Shown one piece after another: positions 1-6,684 of a stretch of 10,072 bases of DNA. The stretch is from an uncultured Lachnospiraceae bacterium. GTDB lineage: Bacteria; Bacillota; Clostridia; Lachnospirales; Lachnospiraceae. The first letter of the stretch is position 1; each line of letters opens with the position of its first letter. The position numbers and the translations under genes were made by a program. Location: assembly GCA_900548905.1 (NCBI GenBank), contig URMK01000111.1:1-10072 (forward strand). The letters are read 5' to 3'. The notes under the pieces were generated by a model. It saw nothing but the letters and a program-made list of their open reading frames with translations. It was not told the origin of the DNA and did no database searches.

Positions 1-12
1 TCACAACATTTT

Positions 13-22
13 AAGGAGGTGA
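13..22 (+). promoter_or_regulatory. Orphan Shine-Dalgarno sequence
   Basis: AAGGAGGTGA is a near-perfect ribosome binding site, but no ATG, GTG or TTG that opens a credible protein follows at the normal distance. The following 25 to 30 bases are T-rich (CTTTACATTATTTTTTAC) and do not code for anything I recognise. Its presence just before a headless methyltransferase gene suggests that the coding start it once served was removed or replaced by a rearrangement. That it belonged to the methyltransferase itself is inference. Confidence 0.5.
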
Positions 23-52
23 CTTTACATTATTTTTTACTTTCCATTATCA

Positions 53-739
53 AAAGATTTCGGCGTCCCCCAAAGCAGGGAGCGGGTGTACCTTGTTGGA
101 CATCTGGGAAGCCGATGCGGACGAGAAGTACTTCCTCTCCCCCGACCAAACAAAGCGTCTGTCAGGCAGCTTATCGGGGGCAGGCAGGGAGCCAGGGTCT
201 ATGACTGCAGAGGACTTGCAGTGACCCTTATGTCCGGATATGGAGGTTTTGGAGGCAAGACCGGATTATACGCAAGCTTTGTAAACATGAATGAAGGCGG
301 TAAGCCGACAGCACTCGCCCACGGTGTCAAAGCAAAACAAAATGCTGGCATTGTCAGGCACGCAGGAGAAACCAGCGGTATTCTCCTGTTTATGAAAGAA
401 AGTTTTACCGGAGCCCTGCAGGAAAGCGGGAAGGATGATGAGAACCTGTATTTCAGGGCGCGGCGTCTTACTCCGCGGGAATGCTGGAGACTGCAGGCCT
501 TTGAGGATGAACTATTTGACAGGGCAAAAGCTGCCGGTGTGAGCGATACACAGCTATACAAACAGGCAGGAAATGCGGTAACTGTAAATATTGTATATGA
601 AATAGGAAAGAGGATACAGGAGGAATATGGTTTGGTTAGAAGATATAGAGCTTTATTACCGATGCGTAATCATAGCAGCACTGACAGGAATTTTATTGCA
701 AATGATAGTAAAGAAACTACTGGGACAGGCACAACGTAA
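53..739 (+). pseudogene. C5 DNA cytosine methyltransferase, 3' remnant
   Basis: Read in the frame of position 53, the segment begins with KDFGVPQSRERVYLVG, the motif VIII region of C5 cytosine methyltransferases. It continues through a target-recognition-like stretch (RVYDCRGLAVTLMSGYGGFGGKTG) and ends with motif IX (RRLTPRECWRLQAFED) and motif X (YKQAGNAVTVNIVYEIGKRI). The N-terminal half, which holds the AdoMet-binding FxGxG motif, the catalytic PC motif and the ENV motif, is absent: an in-frame TGA lies at 20-22 and no start codon or methyltransferase-like sequence precedes residue K at 53. The first possible start is GTG at 86, giving 217 residues, which could not methylate DNA alone. The frame runs 113 bases into the prepilin peptidase gene, ending in a low-complexity tail (TGTGTT), so the native stop may also be lost. 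The family is clear; that it is non-functional is a strong inference, unless the 5' part lies upstream beyond an intron or insertion. Confidence 0.8.
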
Positions 740-1205
740 GTATATCGTATTCATGGCTGTGGGAATCGCTGTCGTTTATCTAGCACGATTTGGACCAACA
801 TGGAAAGCATATGGGAGCATCCTTACGGGGATGCTCCTGCTTTATGCGGCTGTTTACGATTATGAAACACATCTGGTGCCGGATTATGTCCATATATTCT
901 TACTTTTAGCAGGAGTTGTCAGCAGCCATCCTGTTCCGGGACTGATAGGAATGCTGCTTGTACCGTTCCCCCTTTTTATCGCTGCCCTGTTAAAGGAAAA
1001 CAGCGTAGGCGGAGCGGATATCAAGTTTATGGGAGCCTGTGGCTATCTGCTTGGGCTGCGGCTTGGATATGCAGCCCTGCTCATGGGGCTGTCTCTTGCT
1101 ATTTTGATACGAAATGTAAGGCATAAGCCCCAAAATGAATCGTTTGCACTTGTGCCTTATTTAACTGTTGGATGTATCGTTATGATGTTAGGAGGTCACA
1201 CATGA
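627..1205 (+). CDS. A24-family prepilin peptidase (TadV/CpaA-like)
   Basis: This 192-residue multi-spanning membrane protein matches the peptidase-only form of type IV prepilin peptidases, which cut the leader from prepilins at the cytoplasmic face of the membrane. The two catalytic aspartates are visible: D78 in VYDYETHLVPD, and D131 in GGADIKFMGACGYLLG, a variant of the family GxGD motif with Ala in place of the second Gly. Hydrophobic segments lie at about 11-30, 40-55, 63-78, 88-122 and 139-162, with a last one at about 174-190. The N-terminal methylase domain with its zinc cysteines, found in PilD, is missing, as usual for TadV/CpaA. ATG at 627 follows AGGAGG at 618-623 with a short 3-base spacer; no other in-frame start fits. 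The stop overlaps the next start as ATGA at 1202-1205, so the two are probably translationally coupled. Its likely substrates are the two pilin-like proteins downstream. Confidence 0.85.
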   Translation: MVWLEDIELYYRCVIIAALTGILLQMIVKKLLGQAQRKYIVFMAVGIAVVYLARFGPTWKAYGSILTGMLLLYAAVYDYETHLVPDYVHIFLLLAGVVSSHPVPGLIGMLLVPFPLFIAALLKENSVGGADIKFMGACGYLLGLRLGYAALLMGLSLAILIRNVRHKPQNESFALVPYLTVGCIVMMLGGHT

Positions 1206-2038
1206 AGAAGATATTTAAAAACCGTATAATCTTAGGATTACTTTGTATTATTGTATCTCTGCTTATTTGTTTTGGATTGACGCCATTGTTTAATGGCGCG
1301 CTTAAGGCTAAAGTAACGTTGGTCCGTGTCAACTCGGAAATCCGAAAAGGGGAGCAAATCACGGCACATATGGTTACAGAAGCGGAGGTCGGCGGATTTA
1401 ACCTGCCGCCGGATGTGGTGTATCGAAAAGAGGATGTAATTGGCAAATATGCAAATGCCGATCTGTACAAGGGGGATAATATTCTGCAAAGCAAGCTGTC
1501 GGATACACCGATGCTGAAAAATGCATATCTCAGCAAGCTGAATGGGGAAAACAGGGCTATCTCCGTAACCATAAAGTCCTTTGCCGCCGGACTTTCCGGA
1601 AAACTGGAAGCGGGAGATATTGTTTCCCTGATAGCTTCGGATGTGGGGGAACTGCGGGAAACACTTGTGCCGCCGGAATTGCAGTATGTAGAAATTATAG
1701 CCACAACCGCCAGTACAGGTGTGGATAACGATGTGCAGGCGGATGCGGAGGGAGAGGAAAAAGAACTGCCGTCAACAGTTACTTTATTGGCATCCCCGGA
1801 ACAGGCCAGGCTTCTGGCTGAGTTGGAACAGACGGGAAAGCTGCATGCTGCATTGGTCTATCGGGGAGACAGCGAGCAGGCGGAAGAATTTATCCGGGAA
1901 CAGGAAAAACTGCTGGAAGAACTGTATTCAGAAGAGAAAGAAGAAACGGCAGCTCCTGAGGAAAGGGAAAACAGGGAAACGGTTCCGGAAGAAGAGCCGG
2001 ATGATGGGAAGACAGTGGAGGAAGAGGAAGGGGAATAA
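1202..2038 (+). CDS. CpaB/RcpC-like SAF-domain pilus assembly protein
   Basis: This 278-residue protein has one N-terminal membrane helix (about 9-30) and then an SAF domain (about 38-100: VTLVRVNSEIRKGEQITAHM, then YKGDNILQSKLS). A CpaB/RcpC-type domain follows (about 118-222: RAISVTIKSFAAGLSGKLEA, then VTLLASPEQARLLAELEQ). In Tad pilus systems this protein sits outside the inner membrane and is thought to link the platform to the outer parts of the machine; here, with no secretin, it probably faces the cell wall. The last 55 residues are extremely Glu-rich (EEKEETAAPEERENRE, EEEPDDGKTVEEEEGE) and probably disordered. I chose ATG at 1202, not an earlier upstream start, because AGGAGGT at 1190-1196 is 5 bases ahead and the ATGA overlap with the prepilin peptidase stop is typical of coupled genes. 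Confidence 0.85.
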   Translation: MKKIFKNRIILGLLCIIVSLLICFGLTPLFNGALKAKVTLVRVNSEIRKGEQITAHMVTEAEVGGFNLPPDVVYRKEDVIGKYANADLYKGDNILQSKLSDTPMLKNAYLSKLNGENRAISVTIKSFAAGLSGKLEAGDIVSLIASDVGELRETLVPPELQYVEIIATTASTGVDNDVQADAEGEEKELPSTVTLLASPEQARLLAELEQTGKLHAALVYRGDSEQAEEFIREQEKLLEELYSEEKEETAAPEERENRETVPEEEPDDGKTVEEEEGE

Positions 2039-2040
2039 AG

Positions 2041-2892
2041 ATGCAGGATACGATGTTGACAATAACCGGCAGTCCCGGCAGCGGAAAAACCACGCTGGGG
2101 GTAAAGCTGGCTATGGAGATAGCGAAAAATAAGAAAAATGTACTGTTGATTCTATGTGATCCCTTTACCCCGCCGATCCCGTTTCTTCTGCCTGCGGATA
2201 TCAGACATGATATATCCCTGGGAAGTCTGCTCACTTCACCTGCCATGTCACAACAGTTTATTCTGGATGCCTGTATTACGGTTAAACAGTCAAACTATAT
2301 CAGCCTTTTAGGGTATAGGCTGGGGGAAAATCTGCTGTCCTTCCCTCAGATTACCAGAGATAAAGCAGTGGATTTTCTGGTATGTGCAAGGCATCTGGCA
2401 GATTATGTCATACTGGACTGTGCCGGGTGCTTTGAGGCGGATGTATTTTCCATGGCGGCCATGGACATGACTGACCGTATCCTATGGGTGGAGACTGCGG
2501 ATTTGAAAGGGATATCCTTTTACCATTCCCATAAAAGCTTATTCCAACAGGCAGATATCAGTACAAAGAGCTTATGGGCCATAGGAAACTGCCATCCGGG
2601 ACAGGAATGTGAGGCTGTGGCCCAGCAGTATGGAGGGATTTCTTATACATTTGAGCATTTGCCGGAAATTATGTGGCAGTCAGATGAGGTGTCTTTGTTG
2701 GAGAAGCTTCACACCAAAGAGGCGATGCCCTATCAAATGGAATTGCAGAAGCTGATACGTCAGGAATTCGGATTCTGTTCTGCAGAGGAAAGAGAAAAGA
2801 CAGAAGAAATAAAAAGAAAAGCCCCAACAGAAAAGGAGAGGAAGAAAGCCGGTTTCCGGCTGCCATCCTTTCAGCGCAAAGGGGAATTTTGA
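2041..2892 (+). CDS. TadZ/CpaE-like P-loop ATPase
   Basis: This 283-residue soluble ATPase starts almost directly with a Walker A loop, TGSPGSGKTT (residues 9-18, Lys16). A strand with an aspartate (LLILCDPFTPP, 35-45) follows, and then a Walker B-like strand (DYVILDCAGC, 121-130). This arrangement matches the SIMIBI/ParA-MinD class that includes TadZ/CpaE, which places the pilus machine at the membrane. Against the usual family, there is no N-terminal receiver-like domain, and the P-loop is the classical GxxGxGKT form, not the deviant KGGxGKT form. The C-terminus (about 248-283) is a charged Lys/Glu/Arg tail, perhaps a membrane or partner contact. ATG at 2041 lies 2 bases after the CpaB-like stop, with AAGGGG at 2028-2033. 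The function comes mostly from position in the operon plus the ATPase fold. Confidence 0.7.
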   Translation: MQDTMLTITGSPGSGKTTLGVKLAMEIAKNKKNVLLILCDPFTPPIPFLLPADIRHDISLGSLLTSPAMSQQFILDACITVKQSNYISLLGYRLGENLLSFPQITRDKAVDFLVCARHLADYVILDCAGCFEADVFSMAAMDMTDRILWVETADLKGISFYHSHKSLFQQADISTKSLWAIGNCHPGQECEAVAQQYGGISYTFEHLPEIMWQSDEVSLLEKLHTKEAMPYQMELQKLIRQEFGFCSAEEREKTEEIKRKAPTEKERKKAGFRLPSFQRKGEF

Positions 2893-2999
2893 AATTTAGA
2901 ATTAAACATATAGAACTAAAGGAAGCTAATGCATTTGTTGTACGTTACCACAGGCATCATAAGGCAGTAACGGGACATCGGTTTTCACTGGCAACCTGA
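2889..2999 (+). pseudogene. 5' remnant resembling an XF1762-family gene
   Basis: A 36-codon frame opens at TTG 2889, overlapping the stop of the TadZ-like gene as TTGA, with purine-rich AAAGGGGA at 2878-2885 as a possible ribosome site. Its product contains ELKEANAFVVRYHRHHKAVT followed by GHRFSLAT. The pattern LKEANAFV..HHRHHK.V.GH.FS is what I remember for the N-terminus of proteins named XF1762 family, small proteins of unknown function found on phages and mobile elements. The frame then stops at TGA 2997, far short of a full-length protein, and the inverted acetyltransferase gene begins 10 bases later. I infer that the rest was lost when the acetyltransferase arrived. The coding nature rests on motif memory over 30 residues. 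Confidence 0.5.
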
Positions 3000-3009
3000 A
3001 ACAGGAAGT

Positions 3010-3423
3010 TTAATCCTTCAGACGCATGTTGTAGCAGCGTTCTTTGAAGCCGAGGGATTTCCAAAAGGATATAGCTATCGGATTCCAGCTATAGACATCC
3101 ACATCTATTTCTTTAATTTCCATTTGGGAAATCAGGGCATGGAATGCTTCCCTGCCATAACCTTTTCCACGATACTGGCGACAGATAAAAAATTGGCGCA
3201 GGTAAGGAGGCTCTACATTCTCTTTGATGAGCGCATAGCCTACTATGTTTCCTTCTTCTTCAAAAAGGAAAGCACAGTAATCTTTTTGAAGAAAATCAAA
3301 CAGCCTTTTCTCTAACTGCGATAATGTCATGGAATTATCAGCCTTTTCATCTGTAATAAGCATTTGATTCAGATTGGCCAATAAAGGGATATCCTTCTGT
3401 GTACAGTTTCTTAGAGTAATCAT
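3010..3423 (-). CDS. GNAT-family N-acetyltransferase
   Basis: This 137-residue single-domain enzyme would transfer an acetyl group from acetyl-CoA to an amine; the substrate cannot be told. Motif A, the acetyl-CoA pyrophosphate loop, reads RQYRGKGYGREAFHAL (residues 82-97), in the Q/R-x-x-G-x-G/A form. It is followed by the motif B region YSWNPIAISFWKSLGFKE (111-128). The N-terminal part (ITLRNCTQKDIPLLANLN) is the usual GNAT beta1/alpha1 start, and the length is typical. ATG at 3423-3421 is preceded by AAAGGAG (3437-3431 on this strand) with a 7-base gap. It is the only gene on the minus strand and breaks an otherwise uniform pilus operon, so it is probably a cargo gene acquired separately. 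Its transcripts would run antisense into the TadZ-like gene. Confidence 0.85.
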   Translation of the reverse strand: MITLRNCTQKDIPLLANLNQMLITDEKADNSMTLSQLEKRLFDFLQKDYCAFLFEEEGNIVGYALIKENVEPPYLRQFFICRQYRGKGYGREAFHALISQMEIKEIDVDVYSWNPIAISFWKSLGFKERCYNMRLKD

Positions 3424-3463
3424 AGAAAGACTCCTTTCCTATTATTTAAAAGCTATGGACTTA

Positions 3464-3472
3464 ATTATATCA
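3464..3472 (-). promoter_or_regulatory. Extended -10 promoter for the acetyltransferase
   Basis: On the minus strand this reads TGATATAAT, a perfect TATAAT box with the TG extension one base ahead. Such promoters need little or no -35 element, and no good -35 is visible upstream. Transcription would start about 7 bases beyond the box, near 3457, leaving a leader of about 33 bases before the ATG. The upstream side of this promoter overlaps the ribosome site and start of the cpaF-like gene, so the two directions could interfere. This is read from sequence only. Confidence 0.55.
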
Positions 3473-3491
3473 TTTTTTAGGAGGTAACGAT

Positions 3492-4853
3492 GTGCAGGAA
3501 ACAATAAATATACGCGATACCATGATGCTATTCAGTAATAATATAGATTATCGGCCTTTTCCGGAGATTTTGAAGGCTGTACAGGAATATATATCGAAAA
3601 ATTATGCGTCGGTCCTTGGGGACAGGCCAGAAGATAACAGGGAACTTGTAAAGACCTATATCGCCCGGTTCCTGGAAAACAAGAATATGGGACTGGAAGG
3701 AATGGAGCAGGAAACGCTGTGTGAACTCCTTTATGGAGAAATGACGGGTTTTTCTTTCCTGACGAAATATCTTTACCGGGACGATGTAGAAGAAATCAAT
3801 ATCAATCAGTGGAAGGATGTGAAGATAACCTACAGCAACGGGGAAATCCTGCCGGCAGAAGAGCATTTTAACAGCCCGGGGCATGCCGTTGATGTGATCC
3901 GCCGTCTGCTTCACAAGTCGGGCATGATTTTTGACAGTGCACAGACGGTGGTGGTCGGGCACCTGAATAATAAAATAAGAATTACGGTCATGGGGGATGG
4001 TGTAATCGATGAGGAAAAAGGGCTTGCCGCATCGATCCGTATTGTAAATCCCAGAAAATTATCCAAAGAAGAATTTATCCAATCGGGTACGGCTACAGCG
4101 GAAATGCTTGATTTACTGTCGATGTGCTATAACCATGGGGTTTCCTTATGTATTTCCGGAGCCACTTTTTCCGGGAAGACTACTCTCATGAGCTGGATTT
4201 TGGGACAAGTACCTTATCATAAAAGGATTGTAACAATAGAGCAGGGGTGCCGGGAATTTGATCTGACCGTAGAAGGGGAGGATGGAAGCATCCTGAATAA
4301 TGTAGTACACCTGGTTACCCGATTTTCAGAAGATCCAAAGCAAAATATAGATATGGTGAAGCTTCTGGAAACAGCCCTGACCATAAATCCAGATTGTATT
4401 TCCGTTGCAGAAATGAAGGGAAATGAAAGTATGCAGGCCATTAATGCAGCTAATACAGGGCATTCCATGATTACTACGATCCATGCGAACTCCTGCGGCG
4501 ATACCTATTCCCGCATGGTTACTCTATGTAAACAGGAGCAGCCGGGGATGGATGATGATACTTTATTAGATCTGGCGGTGAAAGCCTTCCCTATTATTGT
4601 TTTTGCCAAACGGCTGGAAGATAAATCGAGAAGGATCATGGAAATAACAGAATGTACCAGGGGAATCCAGGGAAAACCGCAGTTGAAGACTTTGTACCGG
4701 TATCATATCAAAGATAATGCATATGAAAATGAGAGGCCTGTCATTACCGGAGAATATCAAAAAATAGCAAATCCATCGGATGAACTATTGAAACTTCTGC
4801 GGGAAAACGGACTCACCATGAAACAGCAAGAAATGCTTCTGCGGGAAGAATAA
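3492..4853 (+). CDS. CpaF/TadA-type pilus assembly ATPase
   Basis: This 453-residue cytoplasmic secretion ATPase of the CpaF/TadA (type II/IV secretion) family would form a hexamer and power filament assembly through the TadB/TadC platform. An N-terminal domain contains DDVEEININQWKDVKI (about 97-111), the usual element just before the ATPase core. Walker A is SGATFSGKTTL (222-232, Lys229), an Asp box lies at RIVTIEQGCREFDL (about 245-258), Walker B is DCISVAEMKGNE (301-312, Glu307), and the His box is ITTIHANS (327-334, His331). Two positions are unusual: the loop reads ATFSGKT where GTGSGKT is common, and EMKG replaces the usual E-x-R-G. The start is GTG at 3492, set by AGGAGGT at 3479-3485 with a 6-base spacer; the ATG two bases earlier is in another frame. 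TadB follows after 10 bases. The gene is separated from the first half of the operon by the inverted acetyltransferase. Confidence 0.93.
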   Translation: MQETINIRDTMMLFSNNIDYRPFPEILKAVQEYISKNYASVLGDRPEDNRELVKTYIARFLENKNMGLEGMEQETLCELLYGEMTGFSFLTKYLYRDDVEEININQWKDVKITYSNGEILPAEEHFNSPGHAVDVIRRLLHKSGMIFDSAQTVVVGHLNNKIRITVMGDGVIDEEKGLAASIRIVNPRKLSKEEFIQSGTATAEMLDLLSMCYNHGVSLCISGATFSGKTTLMSWILGQVPYHKRIVTIEQGCREFDLTVEGEDGSILNNVVHLVTRFSEDPKQNIDMVKLLETALTINPDCISVAEMKGNESMQAINAANTGHSMITTIHANSCGDTYSRMVTLCKQEQPGMDDDTLLDLAVKAFPIIVFAKRLEDKSRRIMEITECTRGIQGKPQLKTLYRYHIKDNAYENERPVITGEYQKIANPSDELLKLLRENGLTMKQQEMLLREE

Positions 4854-4863
4854 GGAGGAAACT

Positions 4864-5793
4864 ATGTTTTTGTTACTTACGATATCGTTTTTATTTGCAG
4901 TAGGAGGCAGTCTGTTACTGCTGGATTTATCCCCTTTTTCTTTCTGGGAAGGGCTGGCTGGACTAAAACCGGAAGATAAAAGCCTGAAAAAACAGATCAG
5001 AAAAAACAAGAAGAAAAAGGAACCGAAAGGGATAAGGCGAATCCTTACCGAGGTAAAGGAAATTCTGCGGTTAACCGGGAAAAGCGGGCAATTTACAGCG
5101 GTCTGCATCTTGTCTATGCTTTTATTTATCCTTGGACTTCTAAGCGCAGCCGCCATGAAGAATATTTTTATGGTTCCGGTACTGTCAGCAGGTTTCGCAT
5201 TCCTTCCCTTCTGCTATATCCTGTTTACTGCAAACAGATATAAAAAACAGGTAAACGTAGAGCTGGAGACTGCACTTTCCATGATTTCCACCAGTTATTT
5301 GCGAAACAGGAATACTTTTATCCGTGCAGTAGAAGAAAATGTCCCCTACCTGAATCCCCCTGTCTCAGAACTTTTCCGTGATTTTCTGCTGCAGGTACAG
5401 CTGATCAACTCCAATATGGAAGAGGCGCTGGAACACATGAAGGCCGGACTTGACAATGCCGTATTCAGGGAATGGGTAGATGCAGTAGAGGCATGCCAGG
5501 AGGATTATAACCTGAAATCCACCCTTCCCCCTATCGTTGGGAAACTGTCAGATATGCGGGTGGTATCTGCCGAATTAGATTTATTGTTATACGAACCATT
5601 AAAGGAGTATATCACCATGCTTCTGCTATTGGCAGGCAGCATTCCCCTTCTGTATTTTTTAAACAGGGATTGGTACGATACCCTCATATATACAACCTTT
5701 GGTAAAATTCTGCTTGCCATATGCGGTACGGTTATCTTTGTATCGCTGGCAGCTGTTTCCCGGCATATCAGGCCGATTGAATATAAGAGGTGA
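4864..5793 (+). CDS. TadB-like membrane platform protein (T2SSF domain)
   Basis: This 309-residue membrane protein has helices at about 3-22, 76-97, 101-123, 250-267 and 280-300. Between the third and fourth lies a mostly helical cytoplasmic region (about 128-250, e.g. VELETALSMISTSYLRNRNT and AVEACQEDYNLKSTL). That arrangement is typical of the GspF/TadB fold, which forms the inner-membrane base on which the CpaF ATPase acts. A very basic stretch (KKQIRKNKKKKEPKG, 42-56) lies in the first loop, probably cytoplasmic. Conservation with TadB is weak at the sequence level; the call rests on topology and on its place directly between the ATPase and a second T2SSF protein. AAGGAGG at 4852-4858 gives a 5-base spacer and overlaps the stop of the preceding gene. 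Confidence 0.75.
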   Translation: MFLLLTISFLFAVGGSLLLLDLSPFSFWEGLAGLKPEDKSLKKQIRKNKKKKEPKGIRRILTEVKEILRLTGKSGQFTAVCILSMLLFILGLLSAAAMKNIFMVPVLSAGFAFLPFCYILFTANRYKKQVNVELETALSMISTSYLRNRNTFIRAVEENVPYLNPPVSELFRDFLLQVQLINSNMEEALEHMKAGLDNAVFREWVDAVEACQEDYNLKSTLPPIVGKLSDMRVVSAELDLLLYEPLKEYITMLLLLAGSIPLLYFLNRDWYDTLIYTTFGKILLAICGTVIFVSLAAVSRHIRPIEYKR

Positions 5794-5797
5794 TTTG

Positions 5798-6673
5798 ATG
5801 CATTTAGCAATATTAATTATGTTTGGTGTCCCTTTTAGCCTGGGGCTGTACTTCCTGTTGGCGGCGGCTCTGCGTATGCCTACCTATAGGACGAGTAAGT
5901 CGATTTTAAATTTAGGAAAGGCTAAGAAAAAACAGGCAAAAAGCGCCGATGCCTTTTTGCTGGAACTGGCAGTAAAAATATCCCGGTTTGTATATCTGAG
6001 CGAATATAAAAAACGTAAGCTTACGGCAACACTTAAAAGTGCGGAAATAGTTATGACTCCGGAAACCTATGTGGCGCAGGTTTGGATCAAGGCAGGCATG
6101 TTCCTTATTTGGACAATCCCCTGCCTTTTTTGTGTCCCTGTTTTTGCACCTGCATTCCTTATAATAGGACTCGGGATTTACTTTAATGAAATGGGAAACG
6201 CAGAAAACAAAGTAAGAAAGCGCAGGGAAGAAATAGAATTTGAACTGCCGCGTTTTGTGGCAACGATAACGCAGGAGCTGATAGCCAGCAGGGATATTCT
6301 GTCCATGCTGGAAACGTATGAAAAGAATGCCGGTGAAGCCCTGAAATCCGAACTGGTAATAACAACAGCGGATATGCGGACAGGCAATTATGAGGCGGCG
6401 TTGCTGCGGCTGGAAGCAAGGGTATCCAGCGCCATGCTGAGTGATATCACACGGGGATTGATTGGCTGTATCAGAGGTGACGATGGCGTGGCCTATTTCC
6501 GTCTGCTTTCCCACGACATGAAACAGATCGAAATCCAGCGACTGAAAAAGCTGGCAGTGGAGCGTCCTCCAAAAATACGGCGTTATTCTTTTTGGCTGCT
6601 GGCCTGTATGCTGCTTGTCTATCTGGGAGTTATGGGCTATCAGATTCTGCAGTCTATGGAAAGTTTGTTTTGA
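5798..6673 (+). CDS. TadC-like membrane platform protein (T2SSF domain)
   Basis: This 291-residue protein is the second platform protein of the module. Helices are seen at about 4-25, 97-127 (probably two) and 263-283. The cytoplasmic T2SSF part (about 145-255) contains IEFELPRFVATITQELIAS and SRDILSMLETYEK, where the ELPRF...I...L..G/S..I.. pattern is characteristic of TadB/TadC. A Lys-rich loop (GKAKKKQAKS, 40-49) precedes it. I chose ATG at 5798 because AGAGGTGA (5786-5793) is 4 bases ahead and only 4 bases separate it from the TadB-like stop; an earlier in-frame start at 5699 would overlap TadB by 95 bases with no ribosome site. Confidence 0.8.
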   Translation: MHLAILIMFGVPFSLGLYFLLAAALRMPTYRTSKSILNLGKAKKKQAKSADAFLLELAVKISRFVYLSEYKKRKLTATLKSAEIVMTPETYVAQVWIKAGMFLIWTIPCLFCVPVFAPAFLIIGLGIYFNEMGNAENKVRKRREEIEFELPRFVATITQELIASRDILSMLETYEKNAGEALKSELVITTADMRTGNYEAALLRLEARVSSAMLSDITRGLIGCIRGDDGVAYFRLLSHDMKQIEIQRLKKLAVERPPKIRRYSFWLLACMLLVYLGVMGYQILQSMESLF

Positions 6674-6684
6674 GGAGGCATGGT

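Noticed and set aside
199..561. Minus-strand 120-residue frame opposite the methyltransferase remnant
   Set aside because: The plus strand clearly carries methyltransferase motifs; the minus frame has no recognisable domain and no proper ribosome site.
2995..3005. CCTG-AAA-CAGG inverted repeat between the XF1762-like stub and the acetyltransferase
   Set aside because: Only a 4-base-pair stem with no T-run on either strand; too weak to call a terminator.
3440..3473. Possible plus-strand promoter for the cpaF-like gene (TATTAT or TATCAT boxes)
   Set aside because: No matching -35 at the right distance for the first; the second would start transcription inside the ribosome binding site.
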